64,000 nucleotides of DNA. It comes from Blakeslea trispora. Its lineage: Eukaryota; Mucoromycota; Mucoromycetes; Mucorales; Choanephoraceae. Both the position numbers and the translations under genes were made by a program. The notes beneath the pieces were generated by a model. It was given only the letters and a program-made list of their open reading frames with translations. It made no database searches and was not told the DNA's origin. The DNA lies in assembly GCA_025331445.1 (NCBI GenBank), contig JAIWNE010000013.1, positions 248,001-312,000 on the forward strand, read 5' to 3'. This document shows positions 1-11,750 of the stretch, piece by piece (the first letter of the stretch is position 1; the number at the start of each line of letters is the position of its first letter).

Positions 1-672
1 TAATCCACTTTGTTCACTTCATCTAATCAAATGCATACAAGAATAAAATAATATCAACACATTCATTCTACATATAATCCATTGGCTGCTTTTGAATCTC
101 TTGTTTGTTTGTGCCTTTTGTTAGACTATACTGGACTAGATTCATATTTTTATCAAACTGCTACAGCTGTGATACCATACCTCTTTGCACCATATAAAAC
201 TATCTTATCAATACAAATTAGCTCTGTTCGTTCGACAAAGGGTGGAAGCAAAGACGTTTGATTCAAAGATGGTAGTAGAAAAGGAAACCAAACCCAATAA
301 AAATGTTTCTATGAGCATAGCTTTGAATTTTGAGGATAGAGTTTGAGCTTTTACCTAATGATGAAATAGGAGCAACAAAGTAAACAAATTTTGTTGTTCA
401 AACTAGAGAAAAAAAGTACTTTTTTTTTTGTTGATAAGATGTATTTCTTCAGACAATTGTTCGCCAAATCAAATATATCAGACGAAACCATTGCAAAGAC
501 TCCTTTTCCGTCATTTTACAATCAATAAAAAAAGAGAATAGTAAGGATGGTCGACAGAAAACATCTTGCACTATATATAGCATACGAGATATAGACTAGC
601 AGTCTATCTTTAGCAGAAAAGGAACAAAAACAGACAAGGTATAACTCTTTTGATATCTTTTTGTTGAAAAAG

Positions 673-673
<1 letters not shown>

Positions 674-719
<46 letters not shown>
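674..719. repeat. (GA)n microsatellite
   Basis: About 23 uninterrupted GA dinucleotides, seen directly. It lies in intergenic sequence and is likely length-polymorphic. Confidence 0.95.
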
Positions 720-721
<2 letters not shown>

Positions 722-900
722 AAGCGAAGGCAGTTGTACAGACTAGTGATGTCTGTAAGTATTATTGTGGAACAAGATAGAAAATAGACTTTTTATTTAG
801 GTGAAGAGAAAAAGTGTTAAACACGATAAAAAACTCTTCTTAAGGCAATCTGAGAAGGTATATGGTGGTTCAGATGCGGTAAATACTGTTAAGATACAGC

Positions 901-1003
901 TGAATAGGCACATTTGGATAGGCACATTTGGATAGGCACATTTGGATAGGCACATTTGGATAGGCACATTTGGATAGGCACATTTGGATAGGCACATTTG
1001 GAA
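901..1003. repeat. 14-bp minisatellite, about seven copies
   Basis: The unit GGATAGGCACATTT is repeated head to tail about seven times with almost no variation. The 14-bp period is not a multiple of three, so a coding role is unlikely even though open frames run through it on the minus strand. It abuts the 12-bp repeat that starts near 1031. Confidence 0.93.
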
Positions 1004-1030
1004 GCAGAGAAGGAAGCAGAGATGGAAGCA

Positions 1031-1092
1031 GAAATAGAGACAGAAATAGAGACAGAAATAGAGACAGAAATAGAGACAGAAATAGAGACAGA
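1031..1092. repeat. 12-bp minisatellite, about five copies
   Basis: The unit GAAATAGAGACA is repeated about five times with no visible divergence, right after the 14-bp minisatellite. A 12-bp period keeps frame and would encode a simple repeat, but no supported gene covers it. Confidence 0.9.
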
Positions 1093-4025
1093 AGCAGGAA
1101 CCCAGCAAGGCATCAGTAAAGGCATCAGTGAAGGCAAGTCTTGAGTTGTTTAGTAATAGAGTCACCTCCAACAACAAAGCAAGACAAGAAAAAGTAAGAA
1201 CGCAGAGGGTAAGCCTTCCTTGCCTTATTTTTTTGAATAAGCCAAAGAAGACTCAGTTCTGTTCGCACTATCCCAAATCCTTAGCAACCCCATACCAGTC
1301 AACTAACGAGGAATAGTACAAGTATGTCTGTACCCGCTTCCTCTGCCCAGATCCCTACAGGACACGCTCATAGTGTTAACAGATCAGGCGGCGTAATTGC
1401 CCTCAGTCATTCCGACTTCAGTCCCAATACTAGAAAACGAGGGTCGTTCGCGAAAATGGACTAGATTCCGGTCGTAAGCCACTTTATATAGGATCAGGAA
1501 AGGCAGCATCAGTCTTTGTCCTTACCCCCCATCAAGCTTGAAATAGAGGCAGAAGCACCAAGAGAAGAACAGAGAGCAGAGAGAGGCAGAGAGAACGAGT
1601 AAAAAGGACTTGTAGAGAGTTTGAAAGCATTTGTAGATTTGTAGTTTTGTAGTTTTGTAGATGGAAAGGCACGCGTATTTTCTTCTTTTTTGTAGATAAC
1701 GTTCTTTTTTGCTCTTGGTGCAATAATAGACTTGCGTAGATTGCAGATTTTTAGGCTATAAACGATAAAGCAAGTTAGATAACAGCATTGTTAAAGAAGA
1801 GTATTTTGTTACTTGCCTTTGAGGTTGTCTGGGTGACAAAGTTTCAAGATGTAGTTGAGATGACTTTGATAAAGAGAGAGAAAAAAAAAGAGGGAGAAAA
1901 TGATCATTACGTTCTGTTTACTTCAAATACACGCTAAAAAAAACCAGTCATCCAATCAGAGCCTGGCATCTCTCTATTCACTTATCTATCAGTAAACAAA
2001 AAAAACATGTGATAACCAATAGGATCAGTAAATTAGAGGGCGTTGAGAAGTAAACAAACTAAGAGATGCCATGCTATTTCATGCCGACATTCACTCTCCT
2101 TTATTTTTGATTGTGACAGCCAAACTCCTCTTTAATTTACAGTGATACTTGTCCAACAGGTCAGATAAGCCTAAAAGATGGCACTCGAGAAAAGAAGAAG
2201 AAGAGTGAAGAATGAGCAAGTACTGCTGTCATCTAAACAAAAGAATAATAAGCAGTTTCATTTGTACTCATCTGGGTTGAAAAGGCTATATAGAACTCCA
2301 CAGAGGTTATCAAGCATAGCTTCCTAGCACTGGAAACTGAGATGAAGCCACCCATTCCTTTAATGGTAGGCAGTAGAGACCGTTAAATGCAAAGTACCAG
2401 TAATTGGTACTATGTAAGTTATATTCTGTAACTTCATTAGCTTGGGCTTACATGTATGTTTTCTTTTGTTCTTTTTCTGAGGAATATGTGAAATCAAAAA
2501 AAGAAAAAGAAAAAGGAAACCAATGATTGAGACAATCAAATTCTGTTCTTTATGTGAGGATTGAGTCTTAAGAAAGTCTTTGACTTTAATGCCATGTATA
2601 ACTTGTTTAGAGCATGCTTGACAGCCAAATGAAGACAATGAGACAGAATTCTGATATTTTTGGAGCCAAACAAAATACACTTTAAAATCAGAAACACAAA
2701 CATATTGGAAAGCTCACATTAAAAACAATAATAACCAGAAACAAATACTACATAACAGCCTCTCTAATAAGGATATACAGCATTTTTATAAACCGTTGCT
2801 TATAGTGCAGAATGTCAATATAAAGGGAACACTAGTATACAGCAATAGTATCTCAACCCTGTAAATCAAACACAGCTAATCCTCACAATCAGACAAGTAA
2901 ATCCTTGGTGCTTCCAATTCCAAAAGTACAGCATATGTCTTTCTCTTAAGAGAAAAAACCATCTTGACAGCTACCTCAGAGCCCAAACATAAAAAAAAAG
3001 AACAAGAAAACAAAGTTACACATTGCTTGGATCCAGATCTTCATTGGAGACAACAATTCATCTCTCTTTCTTTTTTCTCAAAGTAAATCAAACGAGATGT
3101 AGCCCTTTCATTCAAATGTTATTATCCAGCACTTATTTCTCTTTCTTTTCCTAATACCTGGCTCAAAAGAGTATCAGCATTTTTTTGATGCTTTAGATTA
3201 GGCAGATAAGCCACCAATCAATACTTTGAAATTGAGTGTGTGTCTTCTCAAAAATACTCAGTTACTGTAGTGACAAGCATGACTGGCTAACTTGGCTTGT
3301 CTTGTGCTGTTCATTCTAATCATGCTTTTATTCATTTTTGAACATAACGAGGTCTCGGCTAGAAGTACCTGTTTTTTTTCTTTTCTTTTCCTTTCTTGCT
3401 CCGCATAATTTCATGATTTCGGTGTTGGCTATGTGTTACTGCAATTGTAGAGGAGTTCTATATCCAAAGTCATTAGCTGCATAATAAAGCAAGCTCTTTC
3501 ATATTGTCAATTCCCTTTTACTCTCTATTGTATCAGCTATACAAAGAAAGAGAGAAAGAAGCCAACAATACATGTTGAGTGATGTGCTACGTCATCATTG
3601 TGCTTATCATTATGATTGGTTTTGAGAAAATAGGGAGGAGGAGGCAATTTTCATATAGAGGAAAAAAAAATTCGCCCTATTTTTTTTTTCTCTTTTTTTC
3701 TCTTCAAGGGCAAGGTGATTCTTGCTATCGCACAGACTGAGGCAGCTCGTTACTGTTTCTTCAGTAATGTACAGTTGCAAGAGAGACCGGCGCGAATGAC
3801 ATCTTTTTGATAGACGCGTTGGCTGCTGTTATGTTTGAAAGGGTGCCCTCCTGATTTCGTAGCAGTGTTGGACTTTCTCTTTTGCTGATCTCTTTCTCCC
3901 TTCTCGCATGACTATTCTTTTGCTTTTTAGTCCCCTTCAGTGAGGGAGCAGTAGAGAATAAGAGAGCTAGGAGTTGGAGTTAAAGGGGAGGATACTCTCA
4001 CTCAGGATGTGACAGCTTCACTTTT

Positions 4026-4027
4026 TT

Positions 4028-4059
<32 letters not shown>

Positions 4060-4062
4060 TTT
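4026..4062. repeat. (CTTT)n microsatellite
   Basis: About nine copies of the tetranucleotide CTTT, followed by an AG-rich run. It lies inside the GC-richer intergenic block near 3.7-4.6 kb. Confidence 0.92.
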
Positions 4063-5071
4063 CGTTAGAGAGAGATAGAGGGAGAGAGAGAGGGTGATGC
4101 CTGGACGTATGCTGGCTACCCTAGTCAAGTGAGAGCTGTGGTTCTTTGAGCTATGGTTCTTTACTAGGCAGGTTCAGACGTGGATATTAGAAGCAATTCG
4201 GGGAGTGCTTATGGAAGATGAAGAGCGGGGAGGGTACCCCTAGCATACAAGTTATGTTTTCTTCATACGAAATATGACACTCTTTTTCCTTTCGAGTCTT
4301 TGACATATGCGACACTTTGAGGGTATTGGTTACCTTTACTCTCATTGCTTGTCGTCAACCCCTAGGGATCCTCAGTAGGACGTTGGTATGGTCTTCCCCT
4401 GTTTTACCTTACGAGGTCACTCAGGCGGTATCTCGCACCGTGAGCTAGAGAAGAGGGTAGATTGAAGTCAACCTCCACGATTGGTTACCCTTGGAAACAG
4501 TTGTAATAAACTGGCTAATAGACTTCTAACATTATGTTGTTATAAATCCAATAAATAAATACTTGTCAATACAGTAAATGTTTTCATGATGAGAGTCTGT
4601 TGTGTGAAGGAGTTGATGGTTATAAACGTTATATGAACATCATTACAACGAAATTTAGATTGTTCATTTATGTAATTTGAATTTCCAAGTTGTGTGTTGT
4701 CCAAAGAAAACAGGGCATGTCTTTGATTTCATTTTAGACCAATATTATTTAACAGGATTGAGCAAAAACACTGATAAAACACTCGATTCATTTCTTTCTT
4801 TTTAGAGAAAAAGAAAAACCCAACTTTTGGCATGTTCCAAGCCTATCACTCTTACTGGCAATTTCTTGCACAATTCTCTTCCTTTTACAATCCATCAAAA
4901 GAGGTGAAAAAGGATTCTCGCATTTTATAATTATAAAAAAAAAGTCAGAACGTCACCCTTCAAATACGCCAATCAAAGGGCTAAATTTCATAGGCGGTGA
5001 TAATTTTTTTTTCTTTTCACAATAACAAAAAAAAAAACTTTCTATTCAATACAAAATAGGGAAAAAAAACT

Positions 5072-6125
5072 ATGTCTTATTCACCTGAGCTTTCTCCTAT
5101 CGCGTATTCTGACGAAGAAGAGAGGTCGCCGACAGCACCAGCACCACCCACCATTAAACTCAAGCTCAAAATAAATCCCTATCCTTCAGTAGAGAAGAAG
5201 AAGAAGCACAAAAAGAAACATAAGAGAAAGCACAAAAAATCAAGAGAACATGCACACGACGATTCACAGGAAGAAGAGGAGGAGGAACTCAATCGATCCC
5301 ATATAGGCGGCAAAAGACCTTTTGCTCTCATGCAGCAACAACAATATTACCAGCAAGATGACGATGATGACGATGATGAAGATAGACCATCAGCTATATA
5401 TCACGCCGAGGAAGAAATCGATGACGACGATGAAGAGTCCAAGGATGAGTCAGAGCAGGAGAGTTATCATCCTACAGATACAAAAAAGGCTAAATACAAA
5501 CACCATCACTATGAAGAACCCTCCGAAGTTCTGCCTCAACCTTCTACTTCCACACAACCCGGGCGGAAGCCATCCAAACAAGGCCGAAGACCTTCTTCAA
5601 CAAAGGTGTTGCCCAATGGCGAAAAGCCAAAGAAGAGAGGACGACCTACCAACAAAGCTAAAGCTGCTGCATTGATTGCCTCACTTCCTCCTAAAATACC
5701 AGAACAACCAAAGAGAGACGTCAAATCTATTCTAACAAAACTACTTGACAATATAGAAAAGTAAGCAATAGTAAACCCGTTTCCTTTAACCTTTATTTAC
5801 TTCTTTTTCTAGACGAGATGCTTATGGCCTGTTTCTAGAGCCTGTCAATCTCGATTTAGTACCAGACTATCTAAAAGTCATTAAGCACCCTATGGATTTC
5901 TCAACCATGCGAAAAAGGATTCAAGATGGCACTTATACCGAAGCAGATGCTTTTCGTTCAGATTTCAATTTGATTATAGCCAATGCTAAGCTTTACAACG
6001 CAGCTGATACCATCTATTGGAAAAGTGCAGATAAGATATATGAAGTAGGCTCTAAACTGATTGATCGTGCAGAAAAACAGATTGAAGAAGAAAGAGCTCA
6101 GCAACAACAACAGCAACGACAACAA

Positions 6126-6157
<32 letters not shown>

Positions 6158-7115
6158 ACAGCAACAGCAGCAACAACAATCATACTATTCGGAAGATATG
6201 TTACTGAGAAGAAAGGATAGTTTATCATCAAGGAGACTGTCTATGGCTAGTGGTAGTAGTGGTCGCAAAGATTCACTAGGTATCAAAGAGGAAGATGTGG
6301 ATATTATGGGTATTGATACTGCATTGCCTACATTACGTAAGCACAGTCGACAGGGATCCGAAATCCATTCCATTCGAGAAACCAGCGTAGACTTGAGTGG
6401 GTCTCGTGCTATTACACCCATCCGAACTGTCACTGCTCCTTACAAGAAAAAGAAGAAGAAGGCAACAGATACGGGTGTTCTCTATGGTCCTGACGGATCA
6501 TTACATACAGTAGGCGGAGGTAAGGATTTGCTCGGCACAAACAAGTTTAATTACAAGTTAACTGATTGTGAATTATTAGTCTCTGATTTAGATACACTCA
6601 TTCCCAGGGAAAGCTCATTTGCCGACCCACCTATCTTAACGACATCCAATCCTACAGCACTTCCTTCTGCCTTCTTCACCAACCGAAATTCAACAGACGA
6701 TTTCTTTCAAAACAAACACTTTGTTCACTCTGCTCATTTCTGTGACTATGGACCATTCACAACATTAGGCGGACAACCACCAGGCGCATTCTATACTGCT
6801 CTAGATGCTTCTTATATCTACCCACTCTATGGTGATGACCGTGGTGAAGCTTACATGAAGAGTCTTTGGGACTTTGTGATGGAAGAAGACAAGATAGAAG
6901 ACAATCTGCTGAAAGAGACAGTAGAGCAGAAATCAAACTACCTGACAAGAGGTGCTTGGAGTGTAGTTCAACAGGCACTCGACCGTAGAAATGAAAACTT
7001 GCAGACAAAGCAAACGGATCCAAGTCACTACAACACATTGACCACTGAATTTGGGCCTGTGGATGCTGCTAAAATTGTAGATATGATTGAAACTAAATTG
7101 CAAATAAATCAATAA
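5072..7115 (+). CDS. Bromodomain protein, BRD7/BRD9-like
   Basis: Likely a chromatin reader that binds acetyl-lysine and acts in the nucleus, probably in a SWI/SNF-type remodeller as BRD7/BRD9 do. The model has two exons, 5072-5760 and 5813-7115, with a 52-bp GT-AG intron at 5761-5812, giving 663 aa. The first 215 residues are low complexity, with lysine-rich runs and Asp/Glu runs. The bromodomain covers about 216-315 and keeps the YLKVIKHPMDF loop and the LYNAADT segment holding the acetyl-lysine-binding Asn. A polyglutamine tract follows at 326-352. The C-terminal half has a YGPF segment and an aromatic YGDDRGEAY segment like the DUF3512 region of BRD7/9. The bromodomain call is firm; the BRD7/9 subfamily is inferred from that C-terminal region. 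SPT3 starts 53 bp downstream on the same strand. Confidence 0.88.
6099..6179 (+). repeat. CAA/CAG repeat encoding polyglutamine
   Basis: Twenty-seven codons encode Q6-R-Q20 just after the bromodomain. CAA and CAG are mixed, which usually limits slippage. The mirror frame on the minus strand reads as polyleucine and is not a gene. Confidence 0.95.
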
Positions 7116-7168
7116 TTGTAAATAAGCGATGCTTTTTATTTTTTATTTTTATTTTATTTTTTTTAACT

Positions 7169-8314
7169 ATGGCTGCAGAAGCAAAAAAGGTAGGGTAGTC
7201 TTAGAAACTGACATAACTACCTTTTTGCTCACAAAAACCTTCTTAGTCGAAATACCGTTTCCAAAGCGAAATACAACAAATGATGTTTGTGTTTGGTGAA
7301 GTATCTGATCCACTTCAGGAAGTCACATTGCTTGTAGAAGACATTGTTCGCTCTCAAGTGATTGAGATTGTAAAGCTATTGTTAATGGTTCATAAAGTAC
7401 CTTTTCTGACAAGCTTGTTTTTTTAGATCGTCCAAGCAGCAGCACAAGCAACTCGTAGAAATTCACGTTATCTAAGCGCAGAAGACTTGATCTTTCTAAT
7501 GAGACATGATCGCGCTAAAGTCAACCGTCTTCGATCGTTTCTCAGTTGGAAAGATGTTCGCAAGAACGCTAAAGACGCTTCAGGCGACCAAGTGGAAGAC
7601 GTGGTGGAAGAAACGAATACAGGCAAAATACATCGAAGCATCATCAAACTGCCTTGGGAACTCGTCAATCAGTTTACGGATGTGATCATCAAGTCCATCA
7701 ACCCAGAAGAAGAGTCCGAAGACGAAGACGAAATTGAAGCTTATAATGATTCTATTCAACGCTTAAAGGAAGCAGACGATATCACGCGGGCCATGACAAG
7801 AGAAGAATATGTTCATTACTCAGAATGCAGGCAGGCCTCATTTACCTATCGAAAGGGAAAACGATTTCGTGATTGGGCCTGTATGAGTTCGATTGTGGAT
7901 ATCAAACCGAATGATGATATTGTCGATAGTCTAGGCTTCCTGACCTATGAGATGGTCTCTAAACTGACAACAACAGCCTTGCGCATCAAGCGGGATCTGA
8001 TGCAGGCAGCAGGTCAAAGAGAAGAAGAGCCTATTTCGTTGGGTATGAAACGGAAAAGAGGAGCTGAAGAAGAGATGGGAGGCCCTTCTTCTCCTTCCTT
8101 GGCAGACACAACAAAGCCAGAAGAAGAAGGCGAAAAGGATGAAAAAGATAAAGAAGAGGATGATTATCGTGGTTTATTCTCACTGCCAAGCACAGAACAG
8201 ACACCTTTATCGACTGAGCATATATTAGAAGCATTCAGAAGATTACAACAAGTGCCACAGCCTACAAAGAACTTTCGTGGTGGGCTTGTGCGTACAAGGA
8301 TTTCTTTAATTTAG
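7169..8314 (+). CDS. SPT3: SAGA complex histone-fold subunit Spt3
   Basis: Spt3 is a SAGA coactivator subunit that helps deliver TBP to promoters. The model has three exons, 7169-7189, 7247-7369 and 7427-8314, with introns of 57 bp each, giving 343 aa; the yeast protein is about 337 aa. The N-terminal histone fold reads MMFVFGEVSDPLQEVTLLVE and then SRYLSAEDLIFLMRHDRAKV, which is highly characteristic of Spt3. The short first exon encodes only MAAEAKK. An acidic, lysine-rich low-complexity insert lies near residues 255-300. The start is 53 bp after the bromodomain stop, so the promoter must be very short or the two share transcripts. It faces the PAQR gene tail to tail, with 132 bp between stops. 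Confidence 0.95.
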
Positions 8315-8446
8315 AAATATATAAAATTGTATCTCTAAAAACAGGAGGAATTAAGGAGGAAGGGAGGGAGAGGGGGGGAATCTGTGGACACTATATGAAG
8401 ATTATAGTGAAATAAATAAATAATAATATAAGCGATAACGACAGAA

Positions 8447-9901
8447 TTAACCTAGCACGCATTGGCCAAAAGCCTCACGTTGAGAAGCAAACTGAAGAGC
8501 GGCCTGGTAGTGAAACCAGATGCCACCACAGACAAACAAATGCCAAAATTGATGGGAATGACCTAAACGATCAAATTTACCAGGCCAAAATCGCTCAGGG
8601 AACTGATTGCCATACACAACCACACCTGCTAAATAACAGAGAATGGATTTGAAGACAGGCGCCAACCAACTGAAAGTAGCATGTGCACCACGTACTACAG
8701 CCAGGTGAGCAATCACAAAGACACCGGATGAGGCTAATGCGATAAAAAAGGCAATTCGGAGCCACCTACGCTCATGTTTATCAAACCAATCTTGGAAAGG
8801 CATGCTGACACCAATGACAGCTAATGTAGAGGTGAATGAGATGTAAGTGTTACGAATTGCATCATCACAATAGAATCCATAGTATTCACACAAGATGATA
8901 CTGGCACAGATCAAGACAGAGATGCCTACGTAGTCAAGACAGGCTACTTGCTTGTAGACCTTGAGGTTGTTAATGCCAGATAAGGTATGCCAGACAGTAG
9001 AGCACATGAGGCATTTACAGGCAGCCAAAAAGAAGACGAGAAAAACCGCACGGTCTTTGATAGGAATGCTGTTCATGAGCTCTGAAAAGAAGAGTTCATA
9101 GACGCCAATGCTAAATAAAGCAATAAACCCTAGTAGATGGGTCCAAATGTTGCCCGTTTCATTGTGAAAATAAAAGAGTGAATACCAGCAATCGGCTGCT
9201 GAGCCTAAAAATCGATAACCACTTCGGATATACTAATAATAATTAGCTCATGTTTTTTAGAGATTAGGGTAAAAAAGAAAAAGTACCTGGTTATTTTGCC
9301 AAGGTGTAGGAAGCTCATCATACAGCAGTAAGCGTGTAGTACCAAATGACATGGCAAACTTGAGCTTATCTAATTTTTCATTGGCTGCACCGGCTACTTC
9401 AAGGATCTTTTCTTCCATGCGTTCACGCATCTTATCTGCACGACCCAGGGCATTGGCTATTTTGCTGTCTAATTCTTCTATTTTGGCCATAAAGGCATCA
9501 ATGGTATCGTCTATCATTTCGCTACCATCCGTGTTACTTGCAAACACATGGAGATCAAGTTCATGGTATTTTTTAGATAGTTCCTTCATGGCACTTAAAA
9601 GATCGGGTGGTGCCATGATAGGATCTTGCTGTAATAGTTTCTGCTGAAATTCAACTGCTTGTTGGCGACGCTCTTCCCATTCTTGGCCTAAACTGTCAAG
9701 TAATTCGTAGGCTTCTTGAATCTTGGACGCTGTGTAATGTTGAATGCGCTCGCTTTGAACATGCTCGAATTGAGATAGTCGATGTTTGAACTTTTTTATG
9801 AAAGGCTCTAAGCTGTTCTTAAAGAAGTCCTCAATGTCTACATGGGAAGACTCATCATTGTAAAGAACAGACTGAGGCTGAATTGTTAAAAGGTTTTCCA
9901 T
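8447..9901 (-). CDS. PAQR/HlyIII-family receptor with N-terminal helical extension
   Basis: Seven-transmembrane protein of the progestin/adiponectin receptor family, like fungal Izh proteins linked to sterol, zinc or sphingolipid homeostasis. Two exons, 9901-9287 and 9232-8447, are joined across a 54-bp intron (9233-9286) to give 466 aa. The first 205 residues are soluble and predicted helical, with heptad-like charged stretches. The PAQR part then begins with SGYRFLGSAADCWYSLFYFH and NETGNIWTH. It keeps a CSTVWHTLSG segment and a C-terminal GHSHQFWHLF segment; the His and Asp/Glu residues there are the family's metal-binding set. The long cytosolic N-terminus is like that of Izh3-type members. 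The PAQR family is certain; the exact orthologue is not. Confidence 0.92.
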
Positions 9902-10028
9902 TTCTATAAATTATAAAGTAAAAAAAAACAGAGAAAGATAGAGATAATAACAAAAAAAAGCATTTATATTCACAACCCTTTTTTTTTTCTGACAATTAAA
10001 TTTTCGACTCAAACAATGGGGAGCTATC
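9902..10028. promoter_or_regulatory. Upstream region of the PAQR gene
   Basis: Short A/T-rich stretch upstream of the reverse-strand PAQR start. It contains runs of A and T but no clear TATA box or operator-like repeat. If the doubtful gene at 10029 is real, this would be a 127-bp divergent promoter. Confidence 0.35.
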
Positions 10029-10570
10029 ATGTTTCGATACTTCTCGTCAACCAATCAGAATACGTCTTTTACACTTTGTGCACATACACCCCTTCCGAAA
10101 ATAGATGGCATTCTGAGAGACATAAAACTTAGTTTTTGTCTGGGTTGGAAAGCCAGTTTGTTTATTTTGTCTGATCTTTCTAACTCGACTTGGTATTTTC
10201 TTTTTTTCGACTAGATCAACAGGGAACATCATCTAAATTGAATGCTGATAAACAAAAAGGATGCTCAAAGACAAGATTATGTCATATCTTAAGCATTGAA
10301 AGCATGAAGCTTAATGACAAGCCTATTGATGATCACAGTCAATTGTTAGAGAAATCATCCACAAGTGATACTCCCGTTGGACAACAGATAGCATTTGTCG
10401 AGAAACAGCTGAATATGTTCTACGGAATGATGTCAAGAGGGGAGCAAGCAAGACTCGTTTGGTTTACGCCTGAAAAAAGATCTCTCAATCAGAAGGTCAC
10501 ACACCAAGAAGTGGTCTTTGACACATTTGTATACTTTTTCTCTTTTGTGTTCTTATCTGCTGCTGTATGA
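10029..10570 (+). CDS. Possible small hypothetical gene, may be decayed
   Basis: Not recognised. One exon could start at 10029. A good branch site (CTAAC) and a pyrimidine-rich AG acceptor lie just before 10216. After that acceptor an open segment of about 110 codons is richer in polar residues, including SIESMKLNDKPIDDHSQLLE and VEKQLNMFYGMMSRGEQARL. A donor-like GTATAC near 10531 could lead to a short last exon. No domain is visible and the 3' structure is uncertain. It sits at the edge of a repeat-rich island, so it may be a remnant. Transcript evidence would decide. Confidence 0.25.
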
Positions 10571-11750
10571 AGCTGCGATATCATTCAGACTACTCTTCTA
10601 CTTTATGCTGCTGCACTCATCTTACCAACAAGAAACTAGTCATTGGTGGATAATTTATGACAGTGATGTAATTGATTTAGATAATCTTCTTCTTTTTCAC
10701 ATGCAAAAAACGGAGTTAATTAAATTTTCACATTTGGCTTCAAATCTGTGATCCAGTTACTACCTTGTTTCGGTCAACATTTTTTAACAAGATTGTTGTT
10801 TTAATGACTGAGTGGCTTTCAACTGTCATGTTGGCGTTCGAAACTTTCATTTCCAAAAATACTTGAGGCAAGAAAAAGCTTTGCTTTAATTTCAATGATT
10901 CCGTTTCGAACCGAGCATAGAACACAAGATTTTTTGAAAAAACAAGGAAGAATCATAAAGCAGATTCTGAGACAATAGGAACAGCTTGTGTCGTTGAATA
11001 AATGGCTTTGGAGATGACATCAAAAAAGTACCTTCAAGCAAGATGATGATATGATGTTTAAATGGTTGCTTCTATTGCGTAATGTCAACATATTTTTTCT
11101 CTTTAAAGAAATACGCGATTGGCAGTAGAGCTTTGAAATGATCAGATTGCTGTTTCAAAAGGTAACTGATTATCTCAAAGTATTCATTGTGGCATTTTTG
11201 TTGTTCGGAATTAGTTGCCTTCTTTTTTTTTCGTGTAAGAAACTAGGTTATTAAATGTGGCTGACTTAATTATGCAGAAAGCAGAAGATCTGGAAATTTG
11301 AAGACTATGTCCTGAGTCATGAGAAGATCATGAAGTGAAATTGAGGGGGGGGGCAGAAATCAGTTCTCTCCTTATATGAAATAAGCTGGCCTCTTATAGC
11401 TTGAGTTGATACAAAGCTTATTTTTTTCATTAAAAGAGACTTTTTACATTCTAAAAAAAAGAGGCTAATTACCAAGGTCTGGAATACTGCAACACATAAA
11501 TGAATCGTATTGGCAGCTTTGTCCAAATTGGCTTGGTTATGCTTTAATGAAGTCATACTGTTGGTGAATGCAAATGATATGATGAAACAAATTTCTACGA
11601 CCATATTGTATAGCACGTTCATCTAGTATCCCTAAATGATAAAATACAAGCTGAGCTTGAGTTAAGTGCATCGTTTAAGAGAAAGCGCAATAGGAGTTCA
11701 AGAAAATAAAGGACTTGGCATTATAATCACTATATTATAATTTTTTGTTT

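Larger units (their letters stand above)
1..5071. other. Non-coding, repeat-rich 5' region
   Basis: No protein-coding gene could be supported in this 5-kb stretch. It holds a GA microsatellite, two adjacent minisatellites, a CTTT repeat and many A- or T-rich runs. Two parts are richer in G+C than their surroundings, about 1324-1530 and 3720-4560, and are discussed as findings. The last few hundred bases are pyrimidine- and A-rich and probably hold the promoter and 5' UTR of the bromodomain gene that starts at 5072. Confidence 0.6.

Noticed and set aside
797..1177. Minus-strand open frame of 126 codons through the minisatellites
   Set aside because: Its sequence is only translated tandem repeats, and the 14-bp unit cycles through frames; no gene features.
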